This document shows positions 9,636-21,937 of a DNA stretch of 64,000 nt, piece after piece. The notes beneath the pieces are model-generated. The model was not told the origin of the DNA, did not search any database, and worked only from the letters and a program-made list of their open reading frames with translations. Within the stretch, counting starts at the first letter, position 1. Every line of letters starts with the position of its first letter. Source of the DNA: Phallusia fumigata (lineage: Eukaryota > Chordata > Ascidiacea > Phlebobranchia > Ascidiidae). Position numbers and translations under genes: made by a program. Location of the stretch: assembly GCA_008931825.1 (NCBI GenBank), contig QXVZ01032047.1:1-64000 (forward strand). Direction: 5' to 3'.

Positions 9636-12600
9636 ATGAATGACAATGGTAATAATTTCATGGGTTACTTAGGTCAACCTTGTGAATATACTTTGGAAGG
9701 TCCGGCGCAAACTCCACCAAACCATGAGCAGTCTGGTACAGTTCAGAGGAGCGGATACAGTCGATGCAACTTTGAGGCAATTCCGGCGCGATACCACCCA
9801 TATAGTAGTGTTCCAAGATATCAGCATATTAACGGCAACTATAATTACCAACGTGCAACTTCTGCTTGCAGCACAGTACAGTCAACTTATTCAGTTACCG
9901 AACCGCAAAGTTACGACAGACAGAGAAACAACAGCTTAATGATGGACAATAACTTGACACCATTAAGTCATTTTGGCAATTCTAACAGCAATAACAACGT
10001 TATGACTGGATGCAGCTACAATATCGGCGCGGCATTGGTGCCAAGCAATATGTATGGACAGGTAAGATGTCGATGTGTAGTCGAGTAATAATATCCTTGT
10101 GCGCAAAATGTTTAACAACCATGTGTCACTCGAACTGCACTGTTAAATTAAAATTTTTTAAATTTTGGCAACTTTATATGCTCGTAATCCCTGTTAATCG
10201 CAGAAGAATAGATCCGCAGGCGGGCGCCCTATATCAACGCTTCCCAAACTGGGGGTCGCGACCCTGCGAAGGGTCGCGCGACAAGTTTTTGGGGTCGCGA
10301 GTACGCTAATTTAACACTAAGTGTTTAAATCCCACAAACTTTCCTTTTCTGCCTTTGACACGGAAATATCAAAATCAATGCAAAAAGTTTAATAGCAGAT
10401 TATCTCGCATCCAGAAATACGCAATAGAGGCAGACAGCGAGAAACGAACGTCTCATGCTTATGAAGCAGCTGGATATTTTTCGTTTGGTTCGTCACTTTA
10501 GTGGTTTAACTGTGCTGTAAAGTGCGCCAGATTTTAGGAAAATGGCTTTAGCAGCATGTATGCTGTGAACCGCTGCCAAACGCGGGGATCGTGAAGATTT
10601 TAATAAATTAGAACGGGTCGCAGACTTAAAAGAAATGTTTAGAAAGCCCTGCTCTTTAAATGTTTTCCAAGTATTTGTAAAAATTAACGACAATGAACCA
10701 TTACAAATACACAATCCTACAAATACTTTTTGATCCTAAATAATAGACCTTTTTAGACCTGACAGTCTAATGACAACTCAAATATTAACTGAGATGTTGT
10801 TCATTATGAGGTTATTAATAATTTAAAATTTCAAATAAAAATAAATTTAAAAAATAAAATTGGTTTGACCACAAGATGTCACAAGAGCGTACATAACAAA
10901 TGGGAAAATCCCCTTTAAAACGCTTCAGAAAAAAGAGTAAATCCATGTGTCGCGTCGGGGACGTGGTGCAAACTTTTGGGTGTGCGCTTACTACCACAGT
11001 TTCCGTATTTCGTTTTTTTACTGAGTGTTATCCGCAGAATTGAGCTTGGTACCTTTTGTGTACCCTACCCATGCAATGCGTGACCTTTAAAGTAGAGTGT
11101 CACCCACCAGTTAAATAAAACAAAGTTTTGTACAATTCGTTTTTTATTGTTTAAAATCGTTGTTCCACAGCTCTAGGTTGCCCTAACTTTATGCTACAAA
11201 CGTGTACAATCAGCACATGTTTTACCTTTGATGTGGCCACTGATTTGTAGTTCTGCTGCCTAAATTAAAAAAAAACTATAAAGAATAAAACCTTAAGAAA
11301 GCCCATTTTTCTGTTATAACCAAATGACTAAATCTTGCCTCACAAATGTTGTCGTTTCAGATTTATTATCACTTGTATTTTGGCCTTTAAATACAGCTAT
11401 TTTACTTTTAAGATAGCAGTTTAAAATCCCCTTTTCTTGATTAATTGTATGCTTAACATTAGGTTGCTACCTGACGGTTGCAACATGTTTGTCATTTTGT
11501 CATTATCTTAGTACTGCATTGTATTATTGCACAATGTCCAAAGCTCTGTTAGAGTTTAAACCTATTTTTCTTTAACAATGTGAGTGTTTGCCTCCTGTAA
11601 AAATTATATTAAAATCCTCTTTACTACTGTGGATTTTTGACATGCAGGTATGGTTTGTCATTAGGTTTGTTATTAGGATTGTGAAATAAAACAAGCGCAC
11701 TGATTATAAGATACTGCGCTTCTACTTAGGTTGGAACACAACATCTGTCGGAAAGTTTGTACAACTGCGGGAGCCCAGCGGTGTCTCCAGCATACTTATC
11801 TAGTATTAACAAAAAAGGTTTGTAGGAGGTTGTGTTTAAACTTATTTTACTGTTATGGTTTATGTTACTGAATCTGTAAAGTTAACTTGTACTTTGTTAA
11901 ATCAAAATATGGGAACCTAACAATTGAAACCAAAAGTATATTTACAGGTACATTTATGTGCAAAATTAAACATGTATTTCCATTTTTAGAATATTTGGTG
12001 AATCAAAGATTTTCTAACTGCCCCACCTCCACTCCTAATAGATCAAGACCGTTTCAAACAATGGTACTTTTATTTGTTAATAAAGTAATAGTTTCATTGG
12101 GTAAAATTTGTTTGTGTAAATCAAATCAACACCACAATACACACAAGTAAGGATGTTTTAAGTAGAATGTTAAATCCATGCAGCTTTGAATCCAAATTTG
12201 CCATTTATATTGGGTAATATGGTTGCAGTTGGCGTTTACAGATGCAGTATCGCCATAAAGCAGTTGTATCAGCTGCATGCTTGATTTGGTAATATATACT
12301 AACAGTAACAAAGAGCAGCAACAAGTAATGGGAGTTTTGCTAAATGGTTAAATTTCCCACAGCATCACCAATAATAACTAAACAACTTTCACTGTAATTT
12401 TATGTTTTGCAGGAAATTGAATCTGCTTCCAGTCCAGAACAGGATTATAACGAGGTAAAACATGTTCAATCTTTACTTTTTTATTGTGTGTTTTGTAACA
12501 AAAAATGAGCAATAGAATTATCTCCAATTTATGCAATAAAAGGTTGAAGCTGGTGTTAAAAAGAGAGGACCCAAGAAAAGGAAGAAAAAGGGAGCAAATG

Positions 12601-14112
12601 AACCACAGAAACCTGTTTCTGCCTATGCCCTATTTTTCAGGTTACCATTTGTGGTCTTTAAAGCATTTAATGTAAATCATGGTGGTTACCCATCGTCAGT
12701 GTTTCCATTGGAAACATTTTTTATTGTATTTCTTAGGGACACCCAGGCTGCCATTAAGGCTGAAAATCCCAATGCCACATTCGGAGAGATTTCAAAGATT
12801 GTTGCCTCAATGTGGGATAGTTTAAGCGAAGAAGCAAAACAGGTTGGTTCACACAACCATTTTTACTTGATGTAAACATATATGGTTTTTATAATTTATT
12901 TTTAGGTTTACAAACAAAAAACGGAATCAGCCAAACGAGACTATTTGAAGCAACTTGCTGCATATAGAGCAAACCTGGTTTCAAGGGTAAGTTTCAGTTG
13001 TCAGCAATTTGCCTATGTCACCCTTCCACACAATTCAGAGCTCTTTAACCTTTTTGGCACCATGGAAACCTTAGGGTAGTTTGGCAAATCTACACAGAGA
13101 AAAAAAACATGAATTTTTTACTAACATGTTTTCTGCATATGAACACAGTTCCGTTTAAAATAATTATTTCATTATATCGCATTTAATGTTGTTAATTTCA
13201 TGATGTGGCATAGACTTAGAGCTGATGGACACCCTGGCCTATGAGTGCCCAACCCAGGTTAAAAAGCCCTGATATAACTGCAACAAGTTTAAAAAAATGT
13301 TTTATAGCATTGGACATAGTCACAATCCTGCTTGTAATTTGTTGTGATAAAACATTTGTAGGGTGGTTTGGATGCTGATGAAGATGAAAGTCAACCTTTG
13401 TCCTTGCTCAAGATAAAAATGTCTGACAGTAATCATTCTGTGTTACCCCCAATGCCAAAGTTGCAGATGGCTCCTAGCAGCAGTAATAAAGGTCTGATAT
13501 TTTATTATAACACTGTTTAACTTTTTTTAAATAGTTTGTGGTTAGTTTTACTTTCGTAATGAGACTCTGAAAGTTTTACTTCGTGATAAATATTTACCTG
13601 TCCAGTTTATTGGTATTCCTAAAGATTCTTTCCCCTAAACTTTACTTGTTTATTTAATTTTTCTGCAGACTGGTCATCTACAATACCTAACGTTCCAGAA
13701 ACTAACCTGTCATCAATGCCTACTGATGTACAACTAAAGGGTATGAGAGCACCCTCTCCATCCCTAGTTTCTGTTTCCTTTAGTTCAGCCAATGGCAATT
13801 CAGCTCCAGTAGTTCAAATGTCACCAGGTTCGCAGGGCCTTGCCCCACCTCCAATACAATTAAGGAATATTGTGCCCAAAGCAAATTCACCTGTTGCCTT
13901 TTTGCCAAGTAAACCAGGACAAGTAATCAAAGTTTTGCCAGCAAGTCAGGTGAATCCAACTAGCACTTTTCTGTTTTCAACAGAAACATAATAAAAAATT
14001 TTAAAATTATTTTTAGGCAGCTTCTATTGCAAACTCACAATCTGGGAGAACTCGCATAATTAAGATGGCTGATATGCTGCGACCAGTTGTTTCCCAAGCA
14101 TCAAGTGCTGAG
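9636..14112 (+). CDS. TOX: TOX-family HMG-box transcription factor (3' end not found)
   Basis: Exons: 9636-10061, 11730-11817 (uncertain), 12413-12454, 12543-12640, 12737-12842, 12906-12986, 13362-13491, 13669-13949 and 14017-14112. Exon 1 encodes a 142-residue Asn/Ser/Tyr-rich N terminus. Exons 4-6 encode a basic stretch ([12 protein letters not shown]) and then a complete HMG box, from [14 protein letters not shown] through [20 protein letters not shown] to [11 protein letters not shown]. This is the TOX signature and nearly identical to vertebrate TOX. TOX proteins are nuclear HMG-box chromatin factors. Exons 7-9 encode a Ser/Pro/Gln-rich C-terminal region. Phases agree from exon 3 onward, but exon 2 leaves phase 1 while exon 3 needs phase 0. 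The Cys-containing C terminus of vertebrate TOX is not visible before 21.9 kb. Exons 7-9 are repeated downstream at assembly joins. Confidence 0.85.
10233..10320 (+). mobile_element. hAT-type terminal fragment (GGGGGTCGCGACCC motif)
   Basis: Reads CGCTTCCCAAACTGGGGGTC, then GCGACCCTGCGAAGGGTCGCG and GGGGTCGCGAGTACGC. This resembles the well-known CAAACTGGGGGTCGCGACCCC end of hAT/Charlie-like elements. The opposite end is not found in the next kilobase, so this is a solo end. It lies in the first TOX intron. Confidence 0.5.
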
Positions 14113-16383
14113 GTAAATACATAATCAATGTTTATGTTCAAATTTAAAGTAAATAATGGTTATGTGTCTAGAGTAAATAATGGTTTCTTTTGGTGTAATA
14201 TATTCAAATGAATTGGATAAAACTTTTACAGCTGGTAAATATGGTCATGGTTGTGTGTCATAAGTTTCGATTGACCCCATAACCCCAGTGGTTACTGCTC
14301 TAGCCCCTATAGGTTAAAATGTTTGTCATGTTTACAAGCACCACAAATGTAGTGTTACATAAACACTAATAAAGTAAATTCAATATGTAATCAACTGTTT
14401 TTTTGAGCTACAACAGGCAGTCATGTGAGTCTTGGGTGTTTGTCACTAGGTTGGTGATAACAAAGTCCTAGTTGTTGTCTAGCTAGCCATCTAAATACCA
14501 CGTTTAAACCAAATGGCATAAAATTGTAACATACTAATACAAACATTTAAGGTTGGCCCTTGGGGTTAGTTGTNTAGTTTGGCAAATCTACACAGAGAAA
14601 AAAACATGAATTTTTTACTAACATGTTTTCTGCATATAAACACAGTTCACTTTAAAATAATTATTTCATTATATCGCATTTAATGCTGTTAATTTCATGA
14701 TGTGGCTTAGACTTAGAGCTGATGGACACCCTGGCCTATGAGTGCCCAACCCAGGTTAAAGAGCCCTGATATAATTGTGACAAGTTTAAAAAAATGTTTT
14801 ATGGCATTGGACATAGTCACAATCCTGCTTGTAATTTGTTGTGATAAAACATTTGTAGGGTGGTTTGGATGCTGATGAAGATGAAAGTCAACCTTTGTCC
14901 TTGCTCAAGATAAAAATGTCTGACAGTAATCATTCTGTGTTACCCCCAATGCCAAAGTTGCAGATGGCTCCTAGCAGCAGTAATAAAGGTCTGATATTTT
15001 ATTNCATTTAATGCTGTTAATTTCATGATGTGGCTTAGACTTAGAGCTGATGGACACCCTGGCCTATGAGTGCCCAACCCAGGTTAAAGAGCCCTGATAT
15101 AATTGTGACAAGTTTAAAAAAATGTTTTATGGCATTGGACATAGTCACAATCCTGCTTGTAATTTGTTGTGATAAAACATTTGTAGGGTGGTTTGGATGC
15201 TGATGAAGATGAAAGTCAACCTTTGTCCTTGCTCAAGATAAAAATGTCTGACAGTAATCATTCTGTGTTACCCCCAATGCCAAAGTTGCAGATGGCTCCT
15301 AGCAGCAGTAATAAAGGTCTGATATTTTATTATAACACTGTTTAACTTTTTTTAAATAGTTTGTGATTAGTTTTACTTTAGTTTTACTTCGTGATAAATA
15401 TTTACTTTTCCAGTTTATTGATATTCCTAAAGATTCTTTCCCCCAAACTTTACTTGTTATTTTATTTTTCTGCAGACTGGTCATCTACAATACCTAACGT
15501 TCCAGAAACTAACCTGTCATCTATGCCTACTGATGTACAACTAAAGGGTGCGAGAGCACCCTCTCCATCCCTAGTTTCTGTTTCCTTTAGTTCAGCCAAT
15601 GGCAATTCAGCTCCAGTAGTTCAAATGTCACCAGGTTCGCAGGGCCTTGCCCCACCTCCAATACAATTAAGGAATATTGTGCCCAAAGCAAATTCACCTG
15701 TTGCCTTTTTGCCAAGTAAACCAGGACAAGTAATCAAAGTTTTGCCAGCAAGTCAGGTGAATCCAACTAGCACTTTTCTGTTTTCAACAGAAACATAATA
15801 AAAAATTTTAAAATTATTTTTAGGCAGCTTCTATTGCAAACTCACAATCTGGGAGAACTCGCATAATTAAGATGGCTGATATGCTGCGACCAGTTGTTTC
15901 CCAAGCATCAAGTGCTGAGGTAAATACATAATCAATGTTTATGTTCAAATTTAAAGTAAATAATGGTTATGTGTCTAGAGTAAATAATGGTTTCTTTTGG
16001 TGTAATATATTCAAATGAATTGGATAAAACTTTTACAGCTGGTAAATATGGTCATGGTTGTGTGTCATAAGTTTCGATTGACCCCATAACCCCAGTGGTT
16101 ACTGCTCTAGCCCCTATAGGTTAAAATGTTTGTCATGTTTACAAGCACCACAAATGTAGTGTTACATAAACACTAATAAAGTAAATTCAATATGTAATCA
16201 ACTGTTTTTTTGAGCTACAACAGGCAGTCATGTGAGTCTTGGGTGTTTGTCACTAGGTTGGTGATAACAAAGTCCTAGTTGTTGTCTAGCTAGCCATCTA
16301 AATACCACGTTTAAACCAAATGGCATAAAATTGTAACATACTAATACAAACATTTAAGGTTGGCCCTTGGGGTTAGTTGTTTA
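13077..16383 (+). repeat. Triplicated TOX exon 7-9 region around two single Ns (likely assembly artefact)
   Basis: Copy A is 13077-14573, copy B 14575-15003 and copy C 15005-16383. Junction Ns are at 14574 and 15004. Exon 7 appears at 13362-13491, 14859-14988 and 15187-15316, exon 8 at 13669-13949 and 15476-15756, and exon 9 at 14017-14112 and 15824-15919. Copies differ by scattered substitutions; for example the residue after LKG in exon 8 is Met in one and Ala in the other. All reading frames remain intact. Overlapping allelic contigs fit better than real exon duplication. Confidence 0.75.
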
Positions 16384-16539
16384 TTTGGTTAGTTGTTTGA
16401 ATCATTTGACAGTTGTTTAAATCCAGCAGTCATCGATTCGCCTCAAAAATGTGACAAATCACTAAATAATGTTCAAACTGGTTAAACTTTACACATATTG
16501 TCTAACATGTCTTGTGACGTATTCATTTCTTTGTTTAAA

Positions 16540-16760
16540 CTTATAGCCGGTTACCCCACTGGTACCCGAATTTGGGGCAAATAATTTAACAATGTACGAA
16601 TTAAATTTGGAGAACATTGTGTTTTATCACTTTGGTTATTTGAACTTATACCCGACTAGTCTTCCCAAATTGGTCAAATTAATATTAAATTTCAAAACTG
16701 GATGAAATTTGGACAGGTTTTAGAACATGCCATTGTGGTACAGCACTTACATTGGGGTGT
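16540..16760 (+). repeat. Dispersed repeat family A, divergent copy
   Basis: Carries CCGGTTACCCCACTGG, AATAATTTAACAATG, GATGAAATTTGGACAG and GAACATGCCATTGTGG. These are the same words, partly in inverse order, as in the 51.7 kb and 24.9 kb copies. No gene is seen. Confidence 0.5.
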
Positions 16761-18864
16761 TCGCTCCCCCCCCCAAAAAAATGTTGTTGCAGCACAGAAA
16801 AAACTGCTTAAGACTTGGCTATCTTCTCATCTATCGTTCCAATATTGTTATTATTGCATCACAATAGTGTGGCTTTGTCTCAGACATGGTTATCTGCTTA
16901 TTTTCACTTTGGCGTCATAGTGCCCATTTAAATACAAGGGCGCTTGCCTATTCATTGCTTGCATGTTATACAAATTGAAATGAAACAAATATCAAGCAAC
17001 TTTCAATGAGTTTCTNGGCCTAGACAGGATTAGAACTGTAGACGTTACCCGAGGTCGCCTCAGAACCCATAACATTGCCAACACAAGCCTGTCTAAAGTT
17101 TGTTGCACTTCAATGTCAAAGACTGTGCGGAACAGCAACTTTTTCATGGTTTCCACTATTAATCGTGCTACTTTGCTGTCATCAAGTAGACTAATACTAA
17201 GTAATTGGATGTAGACTAAAAGCAAGACGAAGTCATTGACAGGTTTTACGACAGAAGAAACAAAGCGGTTGGTATTAGACCAGTGCTTTACACATAAAAC
17301 AGATCCAGCTTGTGAAAATGAAACTTTGATTGCGTAGTTTTAACCGAAATACATTTAGTGTTTTGGCAAGTATATTGTTCATATTTTGGGCGGTTTAGTT
17401 TTGAATCCAAAAAGGACCATTCCTATTATTATTATGAGTGCCCGCCACCCCTCTAGTTACCAATTTGGATGCAAGCGTGTATCGCTTGCAGAAACATAAA
17501 GTGCTAAAGATAGTAGGGAAACAAAGTAATGTAAGCTCCATATATGTGCCCATTGTATTTGTAGAAAGTGGTATACTGTATGTGAAAAGTATATCAGTAA
17601 TGGTGTTTGTGTAAAATAACAATACGAGTATAAATCATTCTACTGGTTTCTTTTGTACCAGATTTATACCTGTATGCTTTCAACACGAATCCGAAAAAAT
17701 GTGTTTTTTTACAGCATGTAGACAAACCTTTTTCATCATCCTACTTCGGTACATGACGTTGAAATTCAGAATCAACCTTATATACCTATATATTTGTTTT
17801 TTTAGGGATGTTTTTGATGCTTGGACGTCTGCTCGTAAGGTCACTGCTTCAGTCAATTAAAAGCACGGGAAGTTTTTTGTCTGAAATAATCTTTGCCGAT
17901 GTGCCAGCTCAAAATTGCTGTGACGGTTGACATGAGATTCAACATGCATGAAACAGATGGTGGAAAAATAGAGGAAAGAAAATACATGAAAAATAGCTAC
18001 CAATGCTTTGCTTGCTTATTTTTTTATTTGCGCTCGCCACAACTTGGCAAATAAAATTGTAAAAACATCCAGGTTTACGTTTTATTTTGCGTGTAAGATG
18101 CAAAATCGAAGACCAAGTGTATTAACTACAACAACAAAAATCTAAAGGTTTCCTCCGGACAGAAGGAACCCAGCAGACTACAATTTGACGAAGGACATCA
18201 CTAAAGTGTTGTAATAGCTAATGAAATCTTTAATGAAACAGTGTTTTTTTCTGTTGAGCGAAGCAGTGTCGCAAATCCATTAAAATTATTGGACTTTTTG
18301 TGTAAATGACGTCATATCGATTGACGGAAAGTTATGACGTTACAATACAGAATTGTTATTGTCACAAATAATGGGTTACCTCTCTACTGATACAGCCTTA
18401 AAACGCCGTTAAAACTGTTTGCGATTGTCTGTCCCAAAACCTGTGCACCCTTGTATGGCGTGAGAGGAATGCATAATAATCTATTTAATCAATATCAAAG
18501 TCTGATTATTATTTAGCTAATAATTTCACACTGACCATATGGTGTTCTCATATTAAGTTAGATAGTTTTTAGTCTGTGCACTAAGACTATTTTTGAAAAT
18601 TAGGGGCTGCTACATGCAGTTCCTATTGATTATTCGTCACCAGAGTCATCGAAATGTTTTCTACAAATTCTGTCCGTCACAGGTGCCCACGTATATGTGT
18701 AAAAATTGTAACCTAACAAACAAGTTTTTTCGGCTATGAAATGTTTCTGTGGTGCCCCCCTTTCGTTGATGCCCTAACACGTGCTTTTTTGCTTAATGGT
18801 TAATCCACCTCTAAGTATAACATATAAGTAGGCTACATTTAGAAGAGCAACGATGAGTTTTTAG

Positions 18865-19105
18865 GACCATCTTCCTTTTAGGATCTCTTCCTTCCGGCAC
18901 TTAAAACTACCGGCAGTGTTTCTTTCGGTAGTTTGTTTTCCTGTCAAACTCCCACCCTCTTTTCCCTAGCACGGATGGTTAGCTTCTTTTTGCGCCTCAT
19001 AACGTTTGAAAGTTGCGCAGCTATTTTAACCTGTTGATTTAATGCTGTTGTGTCGCGATGTTTTCTTTCACCAAACAAAATAAACTCAACTCAACCAGTA
19101 CACGC
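18865..19105 (-). repeat. Dispersed repeat family D, copy 2 (inverted)
   Basis: The reverse complement matches 4700-5035 through TGGTGAAAGAAAA, GCGACACAACAGCA, AGCTGCGCAAC, TATGAGGCGCAAAAA, GAGGGTGGGAG, GACAGGAAAACAAAC, ACCGAAAGAAAC and GCCGGAAGGAAGA. It is non-coding. Confidence 0.65.
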
Positions 19106-19692
19106 ATATTTTTGAGTGAATGCGCGTCATATTTGTTGTGAATATTAAGAAGGCTGCATAAGCCTATAATATTACTGCTTTCCTTCTCTTGATCCAAATA
19201 AACCATCATTAATTTGTAGGGGTTGTGGAGCGGAGCTCTGGCGCTGCCGCACCACACCCCCTGCATAGGCATTTTAAAGCACATATTTTACAAAACATTC
19301 TGTAAAAGTTTGGTTAAGCACACATGATATTTTGTAATCTATGTCAATGAATATTAATTTTAAAGAAGGCGAAATAATTATTAAAGAATACGCGCTAAAA
19401 TGTTTAAACTCTTTCAATTCCGTACAATTTTAGCAAAACTGGCTCTAAAATTGGGGATTTTTATTCATTTTGTAAATATTTTGCCAACATTGCAAATGAA
19501 AGGGTAATCCCCCGTCTTGTACAGTTAAATTTCGGCCAGTGTCATAAAAATTAGCTGGCTGTAAGCAGCTGATAGGTGTTTCTTTGCTGTGTACTGACAG
19601 GACCTTTTTAGGTTTTTGCAAACTATGGAAAATTGTTTGTTTTGAGGTGTGGTTGCAAGTGAAACAATCACGGCCTAACTATCAGATGTAAC

Positions 19693-20063
19693 TAGGGTTG
19701 CCAACTCTGTAAAGCTACAATAAAGGACACAAAAACTTGATTGATGTTTTATCATGTCTCGAAAACACATTTCCAATAATATTTCGATCTGATGATGACA
19801 TAAAATACTGGCACTACTATTACAAGTTTTCTCACATAGATTTTTTTCACAACAAATTACGGCTCAATTTTGTGAAGGGCCTCATCACTATACCTTGTTG
19901 TGTAAATGCTAAATTCGAGTCTCAGTTCAGAAATTGAACTACCAGTCAAAACGATTTTGAAATAAAGGACAAATAGTGGCATTTCAAATCTTAATAAAGG
20001 ACAAGGACAAATAGAGCTAAATAAAGGATTGTCCTTTGAAACAAAGGACGGTTGGCAACCCTA
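19693..20063. mobile_element. hAT-type MITE with perfect 8-bp target duplication
   Basis: The element starts TAGGGTTGCCAAC and ends GTTGGCAACCCTA, a 13-base perfect terminal inverted repeat. It is flanked on both sides by the identical 8-mer GATGTAAC (19685-19692 and 20064-20071). The 8-bp duplication and TAGGG ends place it in the hAT superfamily. At 371 bp with no transposase frame it is non-autonomous. Inside, AAAGGACA words recur near both ends as subterminal repeats. The intact flanking duplication suggests a fairly young insertion. Confidence 0.85.
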
Positions 20064-20436
20064 GATGTAACAGTTTTTCTATGTGTAAATTATTTTCGCA
20101 ATGTCAGAGTAGGGAAAAATTCAGTTTTAGTCTAACTAAATCACTTTTTATTATTTAAAGTAAAAATTCTTCAAAATATTTTTGTAAATTTTTCAAACTT
20201 GCTTGTGAGATATGTTCCATGCAGAAGCTTTTTAGACTTCCAGTTGCAGTATGCACTATGCACCATGCAAACATCTAATAATAATAAGTCAAAACCTGTT
20301 TTACGACTCTTTGCCAAAATTTTTGCTTTAGTATTCAATGTGTGTTTACCACCTTAACTTTTTTGTTCTAAGTAGCTCAGGTTTTTACCAAATGGAGTAC
20401 TAGAAGTGTTAATAAAAAATTAACTTTACTAATAAC

Positions 20437-21307
20437 TAGGGATAGACCGATTATCGACCGGGCCGAATAGCACAGAATAGGCGTTTTGATGCTTATTAGC
20501 ATTGACCTTTTTACAAGCCAATGGCCGATAAAAAATAAGTTGTTTTTTGCTGCGCCCCTTTGTCTGGTGTCACTAACCCTGTCTTTAGCATTGCCCAACC
20601 AATAACTGCATAAGTGACAATACTATGCATGTTTTATGCCTCTACGGTAGCATGTGTGAGTGCTGTGTTTACACATTTACGTTCATTAATAGAAAAGAAT
20701 GACAGTAATGGAATGTTTGTCACCAAACACCGGTAACTTGAAAGTTGGTTTTTGTCTTTCTATTTACAGCTTGTATTTTGGCATGTAATGATATGTACAA
20801 AACTTCGGTTGCTGAACATCTTGTCGCACAAGCTTTACATCAGCTACATCAGGTCCAATGATTACATTGCTGCAACCTGTGGCTTGTGATCCAAAACTGT
20901 GCAGCAAATAAAAAGCTTCGGTTAAATTACCGCCGACTGGAACAGCCCTTATTAACTTTTTTAACCATGTAGCAGAAGTAGTTTTATCCTTTTGTGCCAT
21001 TACAGCTTTAACATTTAACTCATAAAATTAATTTTTGCCCATATTTTCACTTGTTACGTTGCAAATTAAAAAAGTTTTTTACAAACTTGTCATGTTAAAT
21101 GACTGTTCTTCGATTATATTTATTTTGTGCTGACCGCCAAGTGCGTTACAACCTGACTCGTACATCGATGTCCATGCGTCTTACTCATGATAATGCATCA
21201 CATGACCTTAGCCCGCCCCACACAAAATTAAAAATATCGGCTTTAAATATCGGTTATCGGCCTTCTTGTCTACTGATATTTGATATCGGCATATCGGTCT
21301 ATCTCTG
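20437..21307. mobile_element. hAT-type non-autonomous element with near-perfect 8-bp target duplication
   Basis: The left end is TAGGGATAGACCGATTATCG. The right end, reverse-complemented, is CAGAGATAGACCGATATGCC, so 13 of the first 15 bases agree. Flanking 8-mers are CTAATAAC (20429-20436) and CTGATAAC (21308-21315), matching at 7 of 8. Near the ends the words ATCGG/CCGAT are repeated as subterminal motifs. At 871 bp it is too short for a transposase gene. It contains one minus-strand reading frame of 78 codons (21000-20764) that I do not recognise. Confidence 0.75.
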
Positions 21308-21937
21308 CTGATAACATGTGCAGTTTTTTACAAAGGCCATTAAAAAAGCAGTTTCATGTGTCACTTGATACTTTTTCTAGACATTTCCTTAGTATGCCAG
21401 TAATTGATCACTTCTGTCCCATCCAGAAATTTGGTTATCGTTGTTCTGTTCCATGTAGAGTAGGAAGCATAAAAACACTATTTTTGTCTTTCCATTTCAT
21501 TGCCAGCCGTCAACTCCTCCTAAATCTGGTCATATTGCAACCAAAATATTTGTAAACAGTGCCAAATGCAACCAAAACATTTAAAAACAGTGCCAAGAAT
21601 TCTAAAAAATTTTATTGTTTAAAACTTTTTGATACATTGCTGTAGATTTTTGTTGATACAAAGAACAGTTCCTTAAAAGTACATGCCACTGAATGCATTT
21701 TTGCGCAGCCACAGCATATGATCATGACATACTGATGATTTCATTTCCTTTTATGTATATGTGCTCGGATTTCAGGGTTTTTTACATAATTGTGTATGTA
21801 GACGTTAGAAGTGGAAAGAGTTATTAGCCCTAAATATTGTGTAACAATTTTTTAAATCACATCAATTTTAGTTTTGAAGATATTGCGTTGTGTGTACCTG
21901 CTTCTCTCTGGTAAACCACCCTGGTACAAAGTACAAA

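Larger units (their letters stand above)
16384..21937. other. Intergenic region TOX-like gene to HAP40
   Basis: About 5.5 kb with no recognisable exon. It contains another family-A repeat (about 16540-16760), a lone N at 17016 with no flanking duplication, a family-D repeat in minus orientation (18865-19105) and two hAT-type elements (19693-20063 and 20437-21307). A missing TOX terminal exon might lie here, but I could not recognise one. Confidence 0.55.

Noticed and set aside
20364-20440. TAGCTCAG resembling a tRNA A box
   Set aside because: No B box or cloverleaf pairing in the following 80 bases.
21732-21745. CTGATGA at other places (for example 21732 and 58857) as further hammerhead cores
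   Set aside because: No adjacent stem II plus GAAA follows, so these are chance heptamers.
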